Shown piece after piece: positions 51,837-61,479 of a DNA stretch of 64,000 bases. The stretch spans positions 377,555 to 441,554 of the forward strand of contig NZ_JALIGC010000037.1 of NCBI RefSeq assembly GCF_024764775.1, given 5' to 3'. Numbering within the stretch: position 1 is the first letter of the stretch; the number at the start of each line of letters is the position of its first letter. Source of the stretch: Scandinavium manionii (GTDB lineage: Bacteria > Pseudomonadota > Gammaproteobacteria > Enterobacterales > Enterobacteriaceae). The notes beneath the pieces were generated by a model. The model was not told the DNA's origin, searched no databases, and saw only the letters and a program-made list of their open reading frames with translations. A program made the position numbers and the translations under genes.

Positions 51837-52826
51837 ATGCAGGGTTCTGTGACAGAGTTTCTAAAACCGCGCCTGGTCGATATCGAGCAAGTGAGTTCGA
51901 CGCACGCCAAGGTGACCCTTGAGCCTTTAGAGCGTGGCTTCGGCCATACTTTGGGTAACGCACTGCGCCGTATTCTGCTCTCATCGATGCCGGGTTGCGC
52001 GGTGACCGAGGTTGAGATTGATGGTGTACTTCATGAGTACAGCACCAAAGAAGGCATTCAGGAAGATATCCTTGAAATCCTGCTCAACCTGAAAGGGCTG
52101 GCGGTGAGAGTTCAGGGTAAAGATGAAGTTATTCTTACTCTGAATAAATCTGGCATTGGCCCTGTGACCGCAGCCGACATTACCCACGACGGTGATGTCG
52201 AAATCGTCAAGCCGCAGCATGTTATCTGCCACCTGACCGATGAGAACGCATCTATTAATATGCGTATCAAAGTTCAGCGCGGTCGTGGTTATGTGCCGGC
52301 TTCTGCCCGAATTCATTCGGAAGAAGATGAGCGCCCAATCGGCCGTCTGCTGGTCGACGCCTGCTACAGCCCTGTAGAGCGTATTGCCTACAATGTTGAA
52401 GCAGCGCGTGTTGAGCAGCGTACCGACCTGGACAAGCTGGTCATCGAAATGGAAACCAATGGCACAATCGATCCTGAAGAGGCGATTCGTCGTGCGGCAA
52501 CCATTCTGGCGGAACAACTTGAAGCTTTCGTTGACTTACGTGATGTACGTCAGCCGGAAGTTAAAGAAGAGAAACCAGAGTTCGATCCGATCCTGCTGCG
52601 CCCTGTTGACGATCTGGAATTGACTGTCCGCTCTGCTAACTGCCTTAAGGCAGAAGCTATCCACTATATCGGTGATCTGGTACAGCGTACCGAGGTTGAG
52701 TTGCTGAAAACGCCGAACCTGGGTAAAAAATCTCTTACTGAGATTAAAGACGTGCTGGCTTCTCGTGGTCTGTCACTGGGCATGCGCCTGGAAAACTGGC
52801 CGCCGGCAAGCATTGCTGACGAGTAA
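51837..52826 (+). CDS. rpoA: RNA polymerase alpha subunit
   Basis: A 329-residue subunit. The N-terminal domain (1-235) drives assembly of the polymerase ([20 protein letters not shown]). The C-terminal domain (249-329) binds UP elements and activators such as CRP and FNR; Arg265 and neighbours are in [18 protein letters not shown]. It lies between rpsD and rplQ. Confidence 0.99.
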
Positions 52827-52866
52827 CCGGATCACAGGTTAAGGTTTTACTGAGAAGGATAAGGTC

Positions 52867-53253
52867 ATGCGCCATCGTAAGAGTGGTCGTCAACTGAACC
52901 GCAACAGCAGCCATCGCCAGGCTATGTTCCGCAATATGGCAGGTTCACTGGTTCGTCATGAGATCATCAAGACGACCCTGCCTAAAGCGAAAGAGCTGCG
53001 TCGCGTAGTTGAGCCGCTGATTACTCTTGCCAAGACTGATAGCGTTGCTAATCGTCGTCTGGCATTCGCCCGTACTCGTGATAACGAGATCGTGGCAAAA
53101 CTGTTTAACGAACTGGGCCCGCGTTTCGCGAGCCGTGCCGGTGGTTACACTCGTATTCTGAAGTGTGGCTTCCGTGCAGGCGACAATGCGCCGATGGCAT
53201 ACATCGAGCTCGTTGATCGTTCTGAATCGAAAGCAGAAGCAGCTGCAGAGTAA
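52867..53253 (+). CDS. rplQ: 50S ribosomal protein L17
   Basis: A 128-residue tunnel-exit-region protein, the last gene of the alpha operon. MRHRKSGRQLNRNSSHRQAM is the standard start. A terminator follows after 17 bases. Confidence 0.99.
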   Translation: MRHRKSGRQLNRNSSHRQAMFRNMAGSLVRHEIIKTTLPKAKELRRVVEPLITLAKTDSVANRRLAFARTRDNEIVAKLFNELGPRFASRAGGYTRILKCGFRAGDNAPMAYIELVDRSESKAEAAAE

Positions 53254-53267
53254 TCTGTAGTGATTTG

Positions 53268-53295
53268 AAAAAACCCGCTTCGGCGGGTTTTTTTA
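53268..53295 (+). terminator. alpha operon terminator
   Basis: AAACCCGC (53271-53278) pairs with GCGGGTTT (53283-53290) around TTCG, followed by a T-run. Confidence 0.94.
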
Positions 53296-53358
53296 TACCC
53301 TCACAATCCCCACCTCGCTACAATAGCAGTACTCTTTTTGTTCACCCGGACGCGCACG

Positions 53359-53730
53359 ATGTGGATACTGGATCAGTGGGCCGAGCGTCATATCCTCGAT
53401 GCACAAAGCAAAGGTGATTTTGATTCCCTGCCAGGCAGTGGTGAGCCTCTGCTTCTTGATGACGATTTGCATGTTCCTGTAGAATTGCGTGCGGGCTTTC
53501 GGCTGCTGAAAAATGCGGGATGTTTGCCACCTGAACTGGAGCAGCGTAAAGAGGCTGTTGAACTTGCCGATCTTTTGAAAGGGATCCGCGAAGACGATCC
53601 TCGTTTTACTGAACTCCATCGCCGTCTTACTCTGCTTGAGTTTAAACTGCGACAGTCTGGAGTTAACACTGAATTTTTACGCGGTGAGTATGCCGATAAG
53701 CTGATCAACAAAATCAACGAGGAGCCATAA
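53359..53730 (+). CDS. yhdN: YhdN, DUF1992 protein
   Basis: A 123-residue protein of the DUF1992/DnaJ-homologue-C28 conserved family; function unknown. The core DSLPGSGEPLLLDDD and LRAGFRLLKNAGCLPPELE is clear. I chose ATG 53359 (MWILDQWAERHI), as in E. coli; upstream in-frame codons are unlike the family. Its stop overlaps the zntR start by one base. Confidence 0.92.
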   Translation: MWILDQWAERHILDAQSKGDFDSLPGSGEPLLLDDDLHVPVELRAGFRLLKNAGCLPPELEQRKEAVELADLLKGIREDDPRFTELHRRLTLLEFKLRQSGVNTEFLRGEYADKLINKINEEP

Positions 53731-54155
53731 TGTTCCGTATTGGTGAACTGGCAAAGCTTGCTGGCGTAACACCCGACACCATCCGCTATTATGAAAAACA
53801 GCGGATGATGGATAACCCTGTGCGCACCGAAGGGGGCTTCCGACTTTATAGCGACAATGACCTGCAGCGCTTACGTTTTATTCGTCACGGCAGCCAATTA
53901 GGATTTACGCTTGAAGCGATTCGTGAGCTGCTATCCATCCGTGTCGATCCTGAACATCACACCTGTCAGGAATCGAAAGGTATTGTTCAGGCGCGACTGA
54001 ATGAAGTTGAAGCCAGAATTGCGCAGCTGGAAACCATGCGACGTTCTTTGCAGCGCCTAAACGACGCATGCTGTGGAACTGCGCACAGCAGCGTTTATTG
54101 TTCAATCCTTGAAGCTCTGGAGCAAGGAGCAGAAACGGATAAGGCAGAATGTTGA
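53730..54155 (+). CDS. zntR: ZntR, MerR-family zinc-responsive regulator
   Basis: Activates zntA (zinc export) by twisting its promoter. It has 141 residues with an N-terminal MerR helix-turn-helix (RIGELAKLAGVTPDTIRYYEKQ). Metal ligands are Cys79 (HTCQES), Cys114/115 (DACCG), Cys124 (VYCSI) and nearby His. It overlaps yhdN by one base. Confidence 0.97.
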   Translation: MFRIGELAKLAGVTPDTIRYYEKQRMMDNPVRTEGGFRLYSDNDLQRLRFIRHGSQLGFTLEAIRELLSIRVDPEHHTCQESKGIVQARLNEVEARIAQLETMRRSLQRLNDACCGTAHSSVYCSILEALEQGAETDKAEC

Positions 54156-54212
54156 TTTCAGAACAGCCCGGGATTACACTCCCGCCGTCTTAAACACAGA
54201 ATCGGAGAGAAT

Positions 54213-54428
54213 ATGAGCCGCTATCAGCACACGAAGGGGCAAATTAAAGACAACGCTATCGAAGCGTTACTTCATGACCCGCTGTTTCGCCAACGCGTTG
54301 AGAAAAGTAAGAAAGGGAAAGGGAGTTTTGAGCGCAAGGGCAAACACGGTAACCGGGGCAATTGGGAGGCCAGTGGCAAGAAAGTGATGCACTTTTTTAC
54401 CACTGGCCTTCTGCTTTCAGTGTCCTGA
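54213..54428 (+). CDS. arfA: ArfA ribosome-rescue factor
   Basis: Rescues stalled ribosomes on non-stop mRNA together with RF2 when tmRNA fails. The full frame is 71 codons. The basic core RVEKSKKGKGSFERKGKHGN is the active part; the hydrophobic tail HFFTTGLLLSVS marks the full-length protein for degradation. A hairpin in the 3' coding end (54367-54409) is the known device that makes a truncated, stable ArfA from a non-stop message. It abuts the convergent mscL stop with no gap. Confidence 0.95.
   Translation: MSRYQHTKGQIKDNAIEALLHDPLFRQRVEKSKKGKGSFERKGKHGNRGNWEASGKKVMHFFTTGLLLSVS
54367..54409 (+). promoter_or_regulatory. In-gene hairpin controlling ArfA
   Basis: AGGCCAGTGG (54367-54376) pairs perfectly with CCACTGGCCT (54400-54409). 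In E. coli this stem is cut by RNase III or ends transcription, giving a non-stop arfA mRNA cleared by tmRNA. The loop contains CACTTTTTTA. Confidence 0.88.
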
Positions 54429-54839
54429 TTAAGAACGTGCGTTTTGTTCTTTCAGAAGGTCACGAATTTCAGTCAGCAGAACTTCTTCTTTCGTTGGCGC
54501 AGGGGCTGCCGCCGGTTCTTCTTTTTTACGATTCAGTTTGTTGATCAGTTTGATTGCCATAAAGATGGCAAATGCCACGATCACGAAATCAAAGATGTTC
54601 TGAATGAATATACCGTAGTGCATAACAACTGCCGGGACATCACCCTGTGCATCGCGCAGCGTCACGGCAAACTGCTTAAAGTCGACCCCGCCAATCACTA
54701 ATCCCAGGGGGGGCATAATAATATCGGCAACAAGTGACGATACTATTTTACCAAATGCCGCACCAATAATGACACCCACCGCCAAATCAACAACGTTTCC
54801 GCGCATCGCGAATTCGCGAAACTCTTTAATAATGCTCAT
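54429..54839 (-). CDS. mscL: Large-conductance mechanosensitive channel
   Basis: A 136-residue pentameric inner membrane channel that opens under hypo-osmotic stress. TM1 is VVDLAVGVIIGAAFGKIVSS (with the Gly-Ala gate residues), TM2 is near 75-97, and the C-terminal helix ends LLKEQNARS. Its stop abuts the arfA stop. Confidence 0.98.
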   Translation of the reverse strand: MSIIKEFREFAMRGNVVDLAVGVIIGAAFGKIVSSLVADIIMPPLGLVIGGVDFKQFAVTLRDAQGDVPAVVMHYGIFIQNIFDFVIVAFAIFMAIKLINKLNRKKEEPAAAPAPTKEEVLLTEIRDLLKEQNARS

Positions 54840-54954
54840 TTTATTCTCCTTGTGCCAGCTGACATTTATAAGTTTAACAAATGTTTAGTCGATTTCCATT
54901 ACAGACGGGATGTCAGATGGAATAAATAACCCATAAATAATAAAGGGTTAATAA

Positions 54955-54980
54955 AAAAGGTGCTCATTTGAGCACCTTTT
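54955..54980 (-). terminator. trkA terminator
   Basis: AAAAGGTGCTCA and TGAGCACCTTTT form a 12-bp stem with a 2-base tip, followed on the trkA strand by TTTTTTATT. It lies 4 bases after the trkA stop. Confidence 0.9.
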
Positions 54981-54984
54981 AGGG

Positions 54985-56361
54985 TTACAGGAAGAAGGGA
55001 CTTGGCTGGAAGAGTCGCTCGACGTCTGTAATAAACTTTTTATCCGTCAGGAACATAATGACGTGGTCGCCTTGCTCGATGCGTAAATTATCGTTGGCGA
55101 TCAGTACTTCATTCCCGCGAACCACAGCGCCGATGATTGTGCCTGGCGGCAGCTTAATATCGTCAATTACGCGACCAACTACGCGGGATGTACTTTCATC
55201 CCCGTGGGCCACGGCCTCAATGGCTTCTGCCACACCGCGACGAAGAGAAGAGACGCCGACAATATCCGCTTTACGCACATGGCTTAGCAGTGCCGAAATA
55301 GTCGCTTGTTGAGGAGATATGGCAATATCAATCACGCTGCCCTGGACCAGGTCGACATATGCCCGCCGTTGGATCAGTACCATGACCTTTTTGGCGCCCA
55401 TGCGTTTGGCTAGCATGGCCGACATGATGTTCGCTTCGTCATCGTTGGTGACTGCGATGAACAGATCAACCTGATCGATATGCTCCTCAGCCAATAATTC
55501 CTGATCCGAAGCATCACCGTAAAACACGATCGTGTTCTGCAGTTTCTCAGCCAGCTCGGCTGCGCGTTGTTGATCGCGTTCGATCAGCTTCACGCTGTAC
55601 TCTTTCTCCAGACGGTGCGCCAGTCCGGCCCCGATATTCCCGCCGCCAACAAGCATGATGCGTTTGTACGGCTTTTCCAGGCGCTGAAGCTCACTCATTA
55701 CTGCTCGGATATGCTGTGATGCCGCAATGAAGAAAACTTCATCGCCCGCTTCCACGATAGTCGAACCCTGTGGTCGAATCGGTCTGTCATGACGGAAAAT
55801 CGCCGCTACGCGGGTGTCGATATGTGGCATATGTTCGCGCATCGAGGAGAGTGCATTACCGACCAGAGGCCCGCCATAGTAAGCTTTCACCACCGCCAGG
55901 CTGACTTTACCTTCCGCGAAATTGACGACCTGTAAGGCACCCGGATATTCAATCAGGCGGTACATGTTATCAATGACCAGTTGTTCCGGCGCGATCAGGT
56001 GATCGATTGGCACTGCCTCTGAATGGAAAAGTTTGTCGGCGTCACGAACGTAGTCAGGTGAACGAATACGGGCGATGCGGTTCGGCGTGTTAAACAATGA
56101 ATAGGCAACCTGGCAGGCCACCATATTTGTTTCGTCAGAGCTGGTCACTGCGACCAGCATATCGGCATCATCTGCGCCTGCTTCACGCAAAACGCGAGGA
56201 TGCGAGCCGTGACCCTGCACAACGCGAAGATCGAACTTATCCTGTAGGCTGCGTAAGCGGTCACCATTGGTATCTACCACGGTGATATCGTTGTTTTCGC
56301 CGACCAGGTTCTCCGCTAATGTGCCACCCACTTGTCCGGCACCCAGTATGATAATTTTCAT
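54985..56361 (-). CDS. trkA: TrkA, NAD-binding regulator of potassium uptake
   Basis: A 458-residue peripheral membrane protein that gates TrkH/TrkG. It has two RCK modules: GAGQVGGTLAENLV at residue 7 and GGGNIGAGLAHRLE near 238, each followed by a TrkA-C domain. It lies downstream of rsmB on the same strand (21 bases). Confidence 0.97.
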   Translation of the reverse strand: MKIIILGAGQVGGTLAENLVGENNDITVVDTNGDRLRSLQDKFDLRVVQGHGSHPRVLREAGADDADMLVAVTSSDETNMVACQVAYSLFNTPNRIARIRSPDYVRDADKLFHSEAVPIDHLIAPEQLVIDNMYRLIEYPGALQVVNFAEGKVSLAVVKAYYGGPLVGNALSSMREHMPHIDTRVAAIFRHDRPIRPQGSTIVEAGDEVFFIAASQHIRAVMSELQRLEKPYKRIMLVGGGNIGAGLAHRLEKEYSVKLIERDQQRAAELAEKLQNTIVFYGDASDQELLAEEHIDQVDLFIAVTNDDEANIMSAMLAKRMGAKKVMVLIQRRAYVDLVQGSVIDIAISPQQATISALLSHVRKADIVGVSSLRRGVAEAIEAVAHGDESTSRVVGRVIDDIKLPPGTIIGAVVRGNEVLIANDNLRIEQGDHVIMFLTDKKFITDVERLFQPSPFFL

Positions 56362-56382
56362 CAGTCGCGATCCGTTATTTCA

Positions 56383-57672
56383 TCACTGTTTGATTAGCTT
56401 AGCGTAAAAGAATCCGTCGCCTTCGTCTGCCGCAGGCAAGTTCTGCACACCCGGACGGTCTACGCTGCCGGTTTCGTGAAGCACTGCATCAGGCGTACGT
56501 TTCAGGAACGCGGAAATTTGCTCGCAGTTTTCTTCCGGTAAAATTGAGCAGGTCGCATATACCAGCGTGCCACCGGTTTTCAGATGCGCCCATGTTGCAT
56601 CCAGAATTTCACTCTGGAGTTGTGCCAGCTCAGCAATATCGCGATCGCGGCGTAGCCATTTAATATCCGGATGGCGGCGAATGACCCCCGTTGCTGAGCA
56701 TGGTGCATCCAGAAGGATACGATCGAACTGTTGTTCGCCGCACCACTGTGCTGGATAGCGGCCATCGCCCTGTTTGACGTCGGCTTTCATACCCAGACGT
56801 TTCAGATTTTCATACACGCGCGACAGGCGCTGTTCGTCAACGTCGACGGCCATTACGCTTGCTTCCGGCGCGACTTCCAGAATATGGGTTGTTTTACCGC
56901 CAGGAGCCGCACATAAATCCAGAATGGCCTCTCCATTTTTCGGCATCAAATAGTTCATGCAGCCTTGTGCCGAAGCATCTTGTACCGTCACCCAACCTTC
57001 CTCGAAACCAGGCAGGGCAAATACCGGTGCCGGTGTTTCCAGGCGCACGGCATCAGGATACGCATCATGCGCAAAACCCTTCATGCCTGCCTGGTCCAGC
57101 AATGCCAGCCATTCATCGCGTGAATGATGATTACGGTTAACACGCAACCACATTGGTGGACGCAGGTTGTTGGCATCAAGAATGGATTGCCATTGCTGCG
57201 GGTACGCTTTCTTGATGCGTTTAACCAGCCAGGCAGGGTGCAGGAAGCGGCTTTCAGTCGAGGCAAACTCTTCGAGCAGCGCTTCTTGATTACGCTGGAA
57301 TTGGCGCAGCACGCCATTGATCAGCCCTTTCAGCTGCGGGCGCTTAATGGCAACCGCACCTTCTACCGTTTCGGCAAGGGCTGCATGTGGAGGAATTCGG
57401 GTATGCAGCAGCTGATAAAAACCTACCATGATCAGGTAATGCACGGTGCGCTGTTTACCGGTCATCGGGCGCGCCATTAGCTTGTTGACCAGCCAGTCTA
57501 GCTGGGAGAGCGTGCGCAGCACGCCGAAGCTCAGTTCCTGTAATAGCGCTCTGTCTTTATCAGCCACTTTTTGCTGCATGGCGGGCAGGACATTGCTTAA
57601 AGACTGGCCTTGTTCCAGCACTTGCTCAACGGCAAGGGCTGCCAGACTACGTAAATTTGTATTTTTTTTCAT
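56383..57672 (-). CDS. rsmB: 16S rRNA m5C967 methyltransferase
   Basis: A 429-residue SAM-dependent methyltransferase. The N-terminal NusB-like RNA-binding domain is about 1-140. The SAM site is LDLCAAPGGKTTHILE, and the two catalytic cysteines are in DAPCSATG and ATCSILPEEN. I chose ATG 57672 (MKKNTNLRSLAALAVE); upstream codons are unlike the family. It lies between fmt and trkA. Confidence 0.97.
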   Translation of the reverse strand: MKKNTNLRSLAALAVEQVLEQGQSLSNVLPAMQQKVADKDRALLQELSFGVLRTLSQLDWLVNKLMARPMTGKQRTVHYLIMVGFYQLLHTRIPPHAALAETVEGAVAIKRPQLKGLINGVLRQFQRNQEALLEEFASTESRFLHPAWLVKRIKKAYPQQWQSILDANNLRPPMWLRVNRNHHSRDEWLALLDQAGMKGFAHDAYPDAVRLETPAPVFALPGFEEGWVTVQDASAQGCMNYLMPKNGEAILDLCAAPGGKTTHILEVAPEASVMAVDVDEQRLSRVYENLKRLGMKADVKQGDGRYPAQWCGEQQFDRILLDAPCSATGVIRRHPDIKWLRRDRDIAELAQLQSEILDATWAHLKTGGTLVYATCSILPEENCEQISAFLKRTPDAVLHETGSVDRPGVQNLPAADEGDGFFYAKLIKQ

Positions 57673-57723
57673 AAGTGTAAAAATGAAAAGGCCCGGCAAT
57701 ACCGGGCTTGAAGTAAGGGGACG

Positions 57724-58671
57724 TCAGGCAAGACGGTTACCGGGAATAAACCACTCCCGGCGCGAATTTAAAAGATCTTGTGCGCTCATGGCTTTTTTAC
57801 CTGCGGGTTGCAGCGATAGCAGGTTCAGAATGCCATTCCCGGTCGCGACCTGGATACCATGTTTATTGGCATCGACAATGGTGCCTGGCGCGGCGTCAGT
57901 TTGCGTGTGGATTACGGATGCTTGCCACACTTTGACCGGCTGGCCATCAATCTCCAGCCAGCTCATTGGCCATGGATTAAAGGCACGAATGCAACGCTCA
58001 AGCTGCTCCGCGGACAGTGACCAGTCAACGCGTGCTTCTTCTTTACTGAGTTTTTCGGCATGAGTGACCAGAGCTTCATCCTGAACTTCAGGTTTCGCCG
58101 TGCCGCTTGCCAGCTGCTGCAGTGTTTCGATCAGGCCCTGTGGCCCCATCTCTGCGAGCTTATCGTACAGCGAACCGCTGGTATCTTCTGCGGTAATAGG
58201 GCAGGAGAGTTTATGCAGCATATCGCCGGTATCAAGACCCACATCCATCTGCATGATGGTGACGCCGGTTTCGGCATCGCCCGCCCACAGTGAACGCTGG
58301 ATAGGTGCTGCACCACGCCAGCGCGGCAGCAGCGAACCGTGAACGTTAATGCAGCCCAGACGCGGCATATCCAGAACCGCTTTCGGCAGGATAAGACCAT
58401 AGGCAACGACAACCATAACGTCGGCGTTTAAGTCGGCAACGAGCTGCTGGTTTTCCTGGGGACGCAGTGATGCAGGCTGGAAAACCGGTAGACCTTTTTC
58501 TTCTGCCAGCACTTTAACCGGGCTTGGCATCAGTTTTTTACCGCGCCCGGCTGGCCTGTCTGGTTGGGTGAAGACGCCAACCACCAAGTGTCCAGACGAC
58601 AACAGCGCGTCAAGATGACGCGCTGCAAAGTCAGGAGTACCAGCAAAAATAATGCGGAGTGATTCTGACAC
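57724..58671 (-). CDS. fmt: Methionyl-tRNA formyltransferase
   Basis: Formylates initiator Met-tRNA with 10-formyl-THF. It has 315 residues. The catalytic Asn-His is in INVHGSLLPRWRGAAPIQ (near 106-120), the Asp in MDVGLDTGDM, and the C-terminal tRNA-binding domain is about 210-315. It follows def on the same transcript. Confidence 0.98.
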   Translation of the reverse strand: MSESLRIIFAGTPDFAARHLDALLSSGHLVVGVFTQPDRPAGRGKKLMPSPVKVLAEEKGLPVFQPASLRPQENQQLVADLNADVMVVVAYGLILPKAVLDMPRLGCINVHGSLLPRWRGAAPIQRSLWAGDAETGVTIMQMDVGLDTGDMLHKLSCPITAEDTSGSLYDKLAEMGPQGLIETLQQLASGTAKPEVQDEALVTHAEKLSKEEARVDWSLSAEQLERCIRAFNPWPMSWLEIDGQPVKVWQASVIHTQTDAAPGTIVDANKHGIQVATGNGILNLLSLQPAGKKAMSAQDLLNSRREWFIPGNRLA

Positions 58672-58685
58672 GTTAATTCTTATCC

Positions 58686-59195
58686 TTAAGCACGGGCGTT
58701 CAGTCGATCCAGTTTCTCAACTTTCTGACGGATGCGCTGTTGTTTCAGCGGGGACAGATAATCGATAAACAGTTTGCCGACCAGATGGTCCATTTCGTGC
58801 TGAATGCAGATTGCCAGCAGGCCATCGGCTTCTAATTCGTAAGGCTTACCTTCACGATCCAGTGCGCGGATTTTCACTTTCTCGGCGCGCGGAACCAGTG
58901 CCCGCTGTTCAGGGATCGACAGGCAGCCTTCTTCAATACCGGTATCGCCGCTTTTTTCCAGCAGCTCTGGGTTGATCAACACCAGCTGTTCCGCACGATC
59001 TTCAGACACGTCAATGACGATGATGCGCTGATGGATGTCGACCTGAGTTGCGGCCAGACCAATACCTTCTTCAGCGTACATCGTTTCGAACATATCATCG
59101 ACGATGCGCTGAATTTCTGCATTTACTTCTTTAACCGGCTCTGCGACTTTGCGAAGACGCTCGTCCGGAATATGTAACACTTGCAAAACTGACAT
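58686..59195 (-). CDS. def: Peptide deformylase
   Basis: Removes the N-formyl group from nascent proteins. It has 169 residues with the iron site Cys91 (EEGCLSIP) and HEMDH (His133, Glu134, His137), plus the GIGLAATQ motif. First gene of def-fmt-rsmB-trkA, divergent from dprA. Confidence 0.98.
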   Translation of the reverse strand: MSVLQVLHIPDERLRKVAEPVKEVNAEIQRIVDDMFETMYAEEGIGLAATQVDIHQRIIVIDVSEDRAEQLVLINPELLEKSGDTGIEEGCLSIPEQRALVPRAEKVKIRALDREGKPYELEADGLLAICIQHEMDHLVGKLFIDYLSPLKQQRIRQKVEKLDRLNARA

Positions 59196-59324
59196 AATTA
59201 TCCAGAGTTGTGTTCAGGAGTTGGAAAGTTTATTACCTCTATTCTAGACAAAACCCCCTCTGATTGACAGCATCACTGACCAATCGCAAAGATTGCCGGG
59301 ACTGCTTGTGGCAAGGGGAAAGGG

Positions 59325-60449
59325 ATGACACCCACAGAAATATGGCTCCGTCTGATGGCGGTCAATGGGTTATACGGCGACACGCTGTTCGCGCTGGTGC
59401 AACGGTTGATTTCTACAGATTCAATTAATGCCGAGGTCTTGCGGGAAAATGGGTTTTCAGCCAGGCACATCAAACAATTTTTCTCACTTACCCAGCGCAC
59501 TCTGGAGGACACTCAGAATTGGTTAACAATCCCTGGGCATTCCGTTCTTTCTGCTGATCACCCTGACTACCCTTCCTCATTACGGGCGATCGTCGACTAT
59601 CCGGGCATTTTGTTTGTCGCGGGAGATGTAAAGCTATTAGCGTCTGCACAAATCGCGATTGTCGGCAGTCGGGATCACTCTTGGTACGGCGAACGATGGG
59701 GACGCATTTTCAGCGAAGCGCTTGCCAGAAAAGGCATGACGATTACCAGCGGGATGGCGCTCGGTATCGATGGTGTGGCACATCGCGCCGCGCTGGATGC
59801 ATTCGGGAAAACCATTGCGGTGTTGGGCAACGGTCTGTTTCATTCCTATCCGCGACGACATGCTTCGTTAGCACAACGCATTATTGAAAACGGTGGCGCG
59901 CTAGTGAGCGAATTCCCATTAGCACAGCCGCCTTTCCCCGCCAATTTCCCGCGACGAAATCGGATTATTAGCGGGCTTAGTAGTGGGGTCCTTGTGGTGG
60001 AAGCGGCGATAAAAAGTGGGTCTCTCGTCACGGCCAGAACCGCGCTGGAGCAGGGCCGGGACGTTTATGCCGTTCCCGGGCCATTAGGCAGTCCCGGATC
60101 TGAAGGACCACACTGGTTGATTAAGCAGGGCGCGATACCCGTGACGTCAGTAGATGACATCCTTGAAAATTTACAATATGGGCGACATCCGTTGCCAGAT
60201 GAGGCTGAAAAATCAAATTATTCCCCGGATACGGAGCTTGCAGCATTGCCATTTCCAGAGCTCCTGGCTAACGTAGGAGATGAGGTAACACCTGTTGACG
60301 TTGTCGCTGAACGTGCCGGCCAACCTGTGCCAGTGACGGTAGCCCAACTACTCGAACTGGAGTTAGCAGGATGGATCGCAGCTGTACCCGGCGGCTATGT
60401 CCGATTAAGGAGGGCATGCCATGTTCGACGTATTGATGTATTTGTTTGA
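59325..60449 (+). CDS. dprA: DprA/Smf DNA-processing protein
   Basis: A 374-residue protein that loads RecA on single-stranded DNA in natural transformation; its role in enterobacteria is less clear. The Rossmann-like core has IVGSRDHSWYGERWG and ITSGMALGIDGVAHRAAL, with a SAM-like N-terminal part and a winged-helix C-terminus (about 310-370). It overlaps smg by 29 bases. Together with hofQ in this window it is part of the DNA-uptake gene set. Confidence 0.96.
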   Translation: MTPTEIWLRLMAVNGLYGDTLFALVQRLISTDSINAEVLRENGFSARHIKQFFSLTQRTLEDTQNWLTIPGHSVLSADHPDYPSSLRAIVDYPGILFVAGDVKLLASAQIAIVGSRDHSWYGERWGRIFSEALARKGMTITSGMALGIDGVAHRAALDAFGKTIAVLGNGLFHSYPRRHASLAQRIIENGGALVSEFPLAQPPFPANFPRRNRIISGLSSGVLVVEAAIKSGSLVTARTALEQGRDVYAVPGPLGSPGSEGPHWLIKQGAIPVTSVDDILENLQYGRHPLPDEAEKSNYSPDTELAALPFPELLANVGDEVTPVDVVAERAGQPVPVTVAQLLELELAGWIAAVPGGYVRLRRACHVRRIDVFV

Positions 60450-60894
60450 GACTTACATCCATAACGAAGCAGAGATGCGGGTGGATCAGGATAAGCTGAC
60501 GCAGGATCTGACTGACGCCGGTTTTGATCGTGAAGATATCTACAACGCACTGCTGTGGTTGGAAAAGCTGGCTGACTATCAGGAAGGGCTCACTGAGCCA
60601 ATGCAGCTTGCTTCAGATCCACTCTCTGTTCGTATTTATACCGCAGATGAGTGCCAACGGCTGGATGCCAGTTGCCGGGGATTCTTGTTATTCCTGGAGC
60701 AGATTCAGGTGCTAAACCTCGAAACGCGTGAAATGGTAATCGAACGCGTCATGGCGCTGGATGCCACAGAGTTTGAGTTGGAAGATTTGAAGTGGGTGAT
60801 TCTGATGGTGCTGTTTAACATCCCGGGCTGTGAAAATGCCTATCAGCAGATGGAAGAATTACTCTTCGAAGTAAATGAAGGTATGCTGCACTAA
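60421..60894 (+). CDS. smg: Smg, DUF494 protein
   Basis: A 157-residue cytoplasmic protein of unknown function. MFDVLMYLFETYIHNEAEMR is the family start. It begins inside dprA, with AGGAGG at 60409-60414, so it is co-translated with it. DUF494 members are often beside dprA. Confidence 0.95.
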   Translation: MFDVLMYLFETYIHNEAEMRVDQDKLTQDLTDAGFDREDIYNALLWLEKLADYQEGLTEPMQLASDPLSVRIYTADECQRLDASCRGFLLFLEQIQVLNLETREMVIERVMALDATEFELEDLKWVILMVLFNIPGCENAYQQMEELLFEVNEGMLH

Positions 60895-60921
60895 TTCAAT
60901 TGCGCAGCGACAAGAGTTGTT

Positions 60922-61479
60922 ATGGCCAAATCAGCACTGTTTACGGTGCCTAAACACGAGCCTTGCCCACAGTGCGGGGCCGAACTGGTTATCCGAAGCG
61001 GTAAACACGGGCCGTTTCTCGGCTGTTCTCATTATCCGGAATGCGATTACGTCCGTCCCCTGAAAAGTCAGGCGGACGGACACATTGTCAAAGTTCTGGA
61101 AGGGCAGCTGTGTCCAGCTTGTGGAGCAGAACTGGTGCTTCGCCAGGGACGCTTTGGCATGTTTATCGGCTGCAGCCAGTATCCGGCCTGCGAGCATACG
61201 GAACTCATCGACAAGCCTGATGATACCGCTATCGCTTGCCCGCAGTGTCACGAAGGGCATCTGGTTCAGCGACGGTCCCGCTATGGTAAGACCTTCCATT
61301 CCTGCGATCGCTATCCCGATTGCCAATTTGTCCTTAACTTCAAACCGGTAGTGGGCGAATGCCCCGAGTGCCATTACCCACTGCTTATCGAAAAGAAAAC
61401 GGCGCAGGGCGTTAAGCTCTTTTGTGCCAGTAAACAATGTGGAAAGCCGGTATCGGTGGAACAAATCAGTGAACAGTAA
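60922..61479 (+). CDS. yrdD: YrdD, topoisomerase-type zinc-finger protein
   Basis: A 185-residue protein made of topoisomerase I-type C4 zinc ribbons: CPQCGAELVIRSGKHGPFLGC then HYPEC; CPACGAELVL to YPAC; CPQCHEGHLV to YPDC; and a fourth CPECHYPLL. It lacks a catalytic domain and probably binds single-stranded DNA or RNA. The tsaC start lies inside its last codons. Confidence 0.93.
   Translation: MAKSALFTVPKHEPCPQCGAELVIRSGKHGPFLGCSHYPECDYVRPLKSQADGHIVKVLEGQLCPACGAELVLRQGRFGMFIGCSQYPACEHTELIDKPDDTAIACPQCHEGHLVQRRSRYGKTFHSCDRYPDCQFVLNFKPVVGECPECHYPLLIEKKTAQGVKLFCASKQCGKPVSVEQISEQ

Noticed and set aside
61424..61468. Earlier start for tsaC within yrdD
   Set aside because: The GTG at 61469 gives exactly the family length and N-terminus; the upstream codons encode no TsaC-like sequence.
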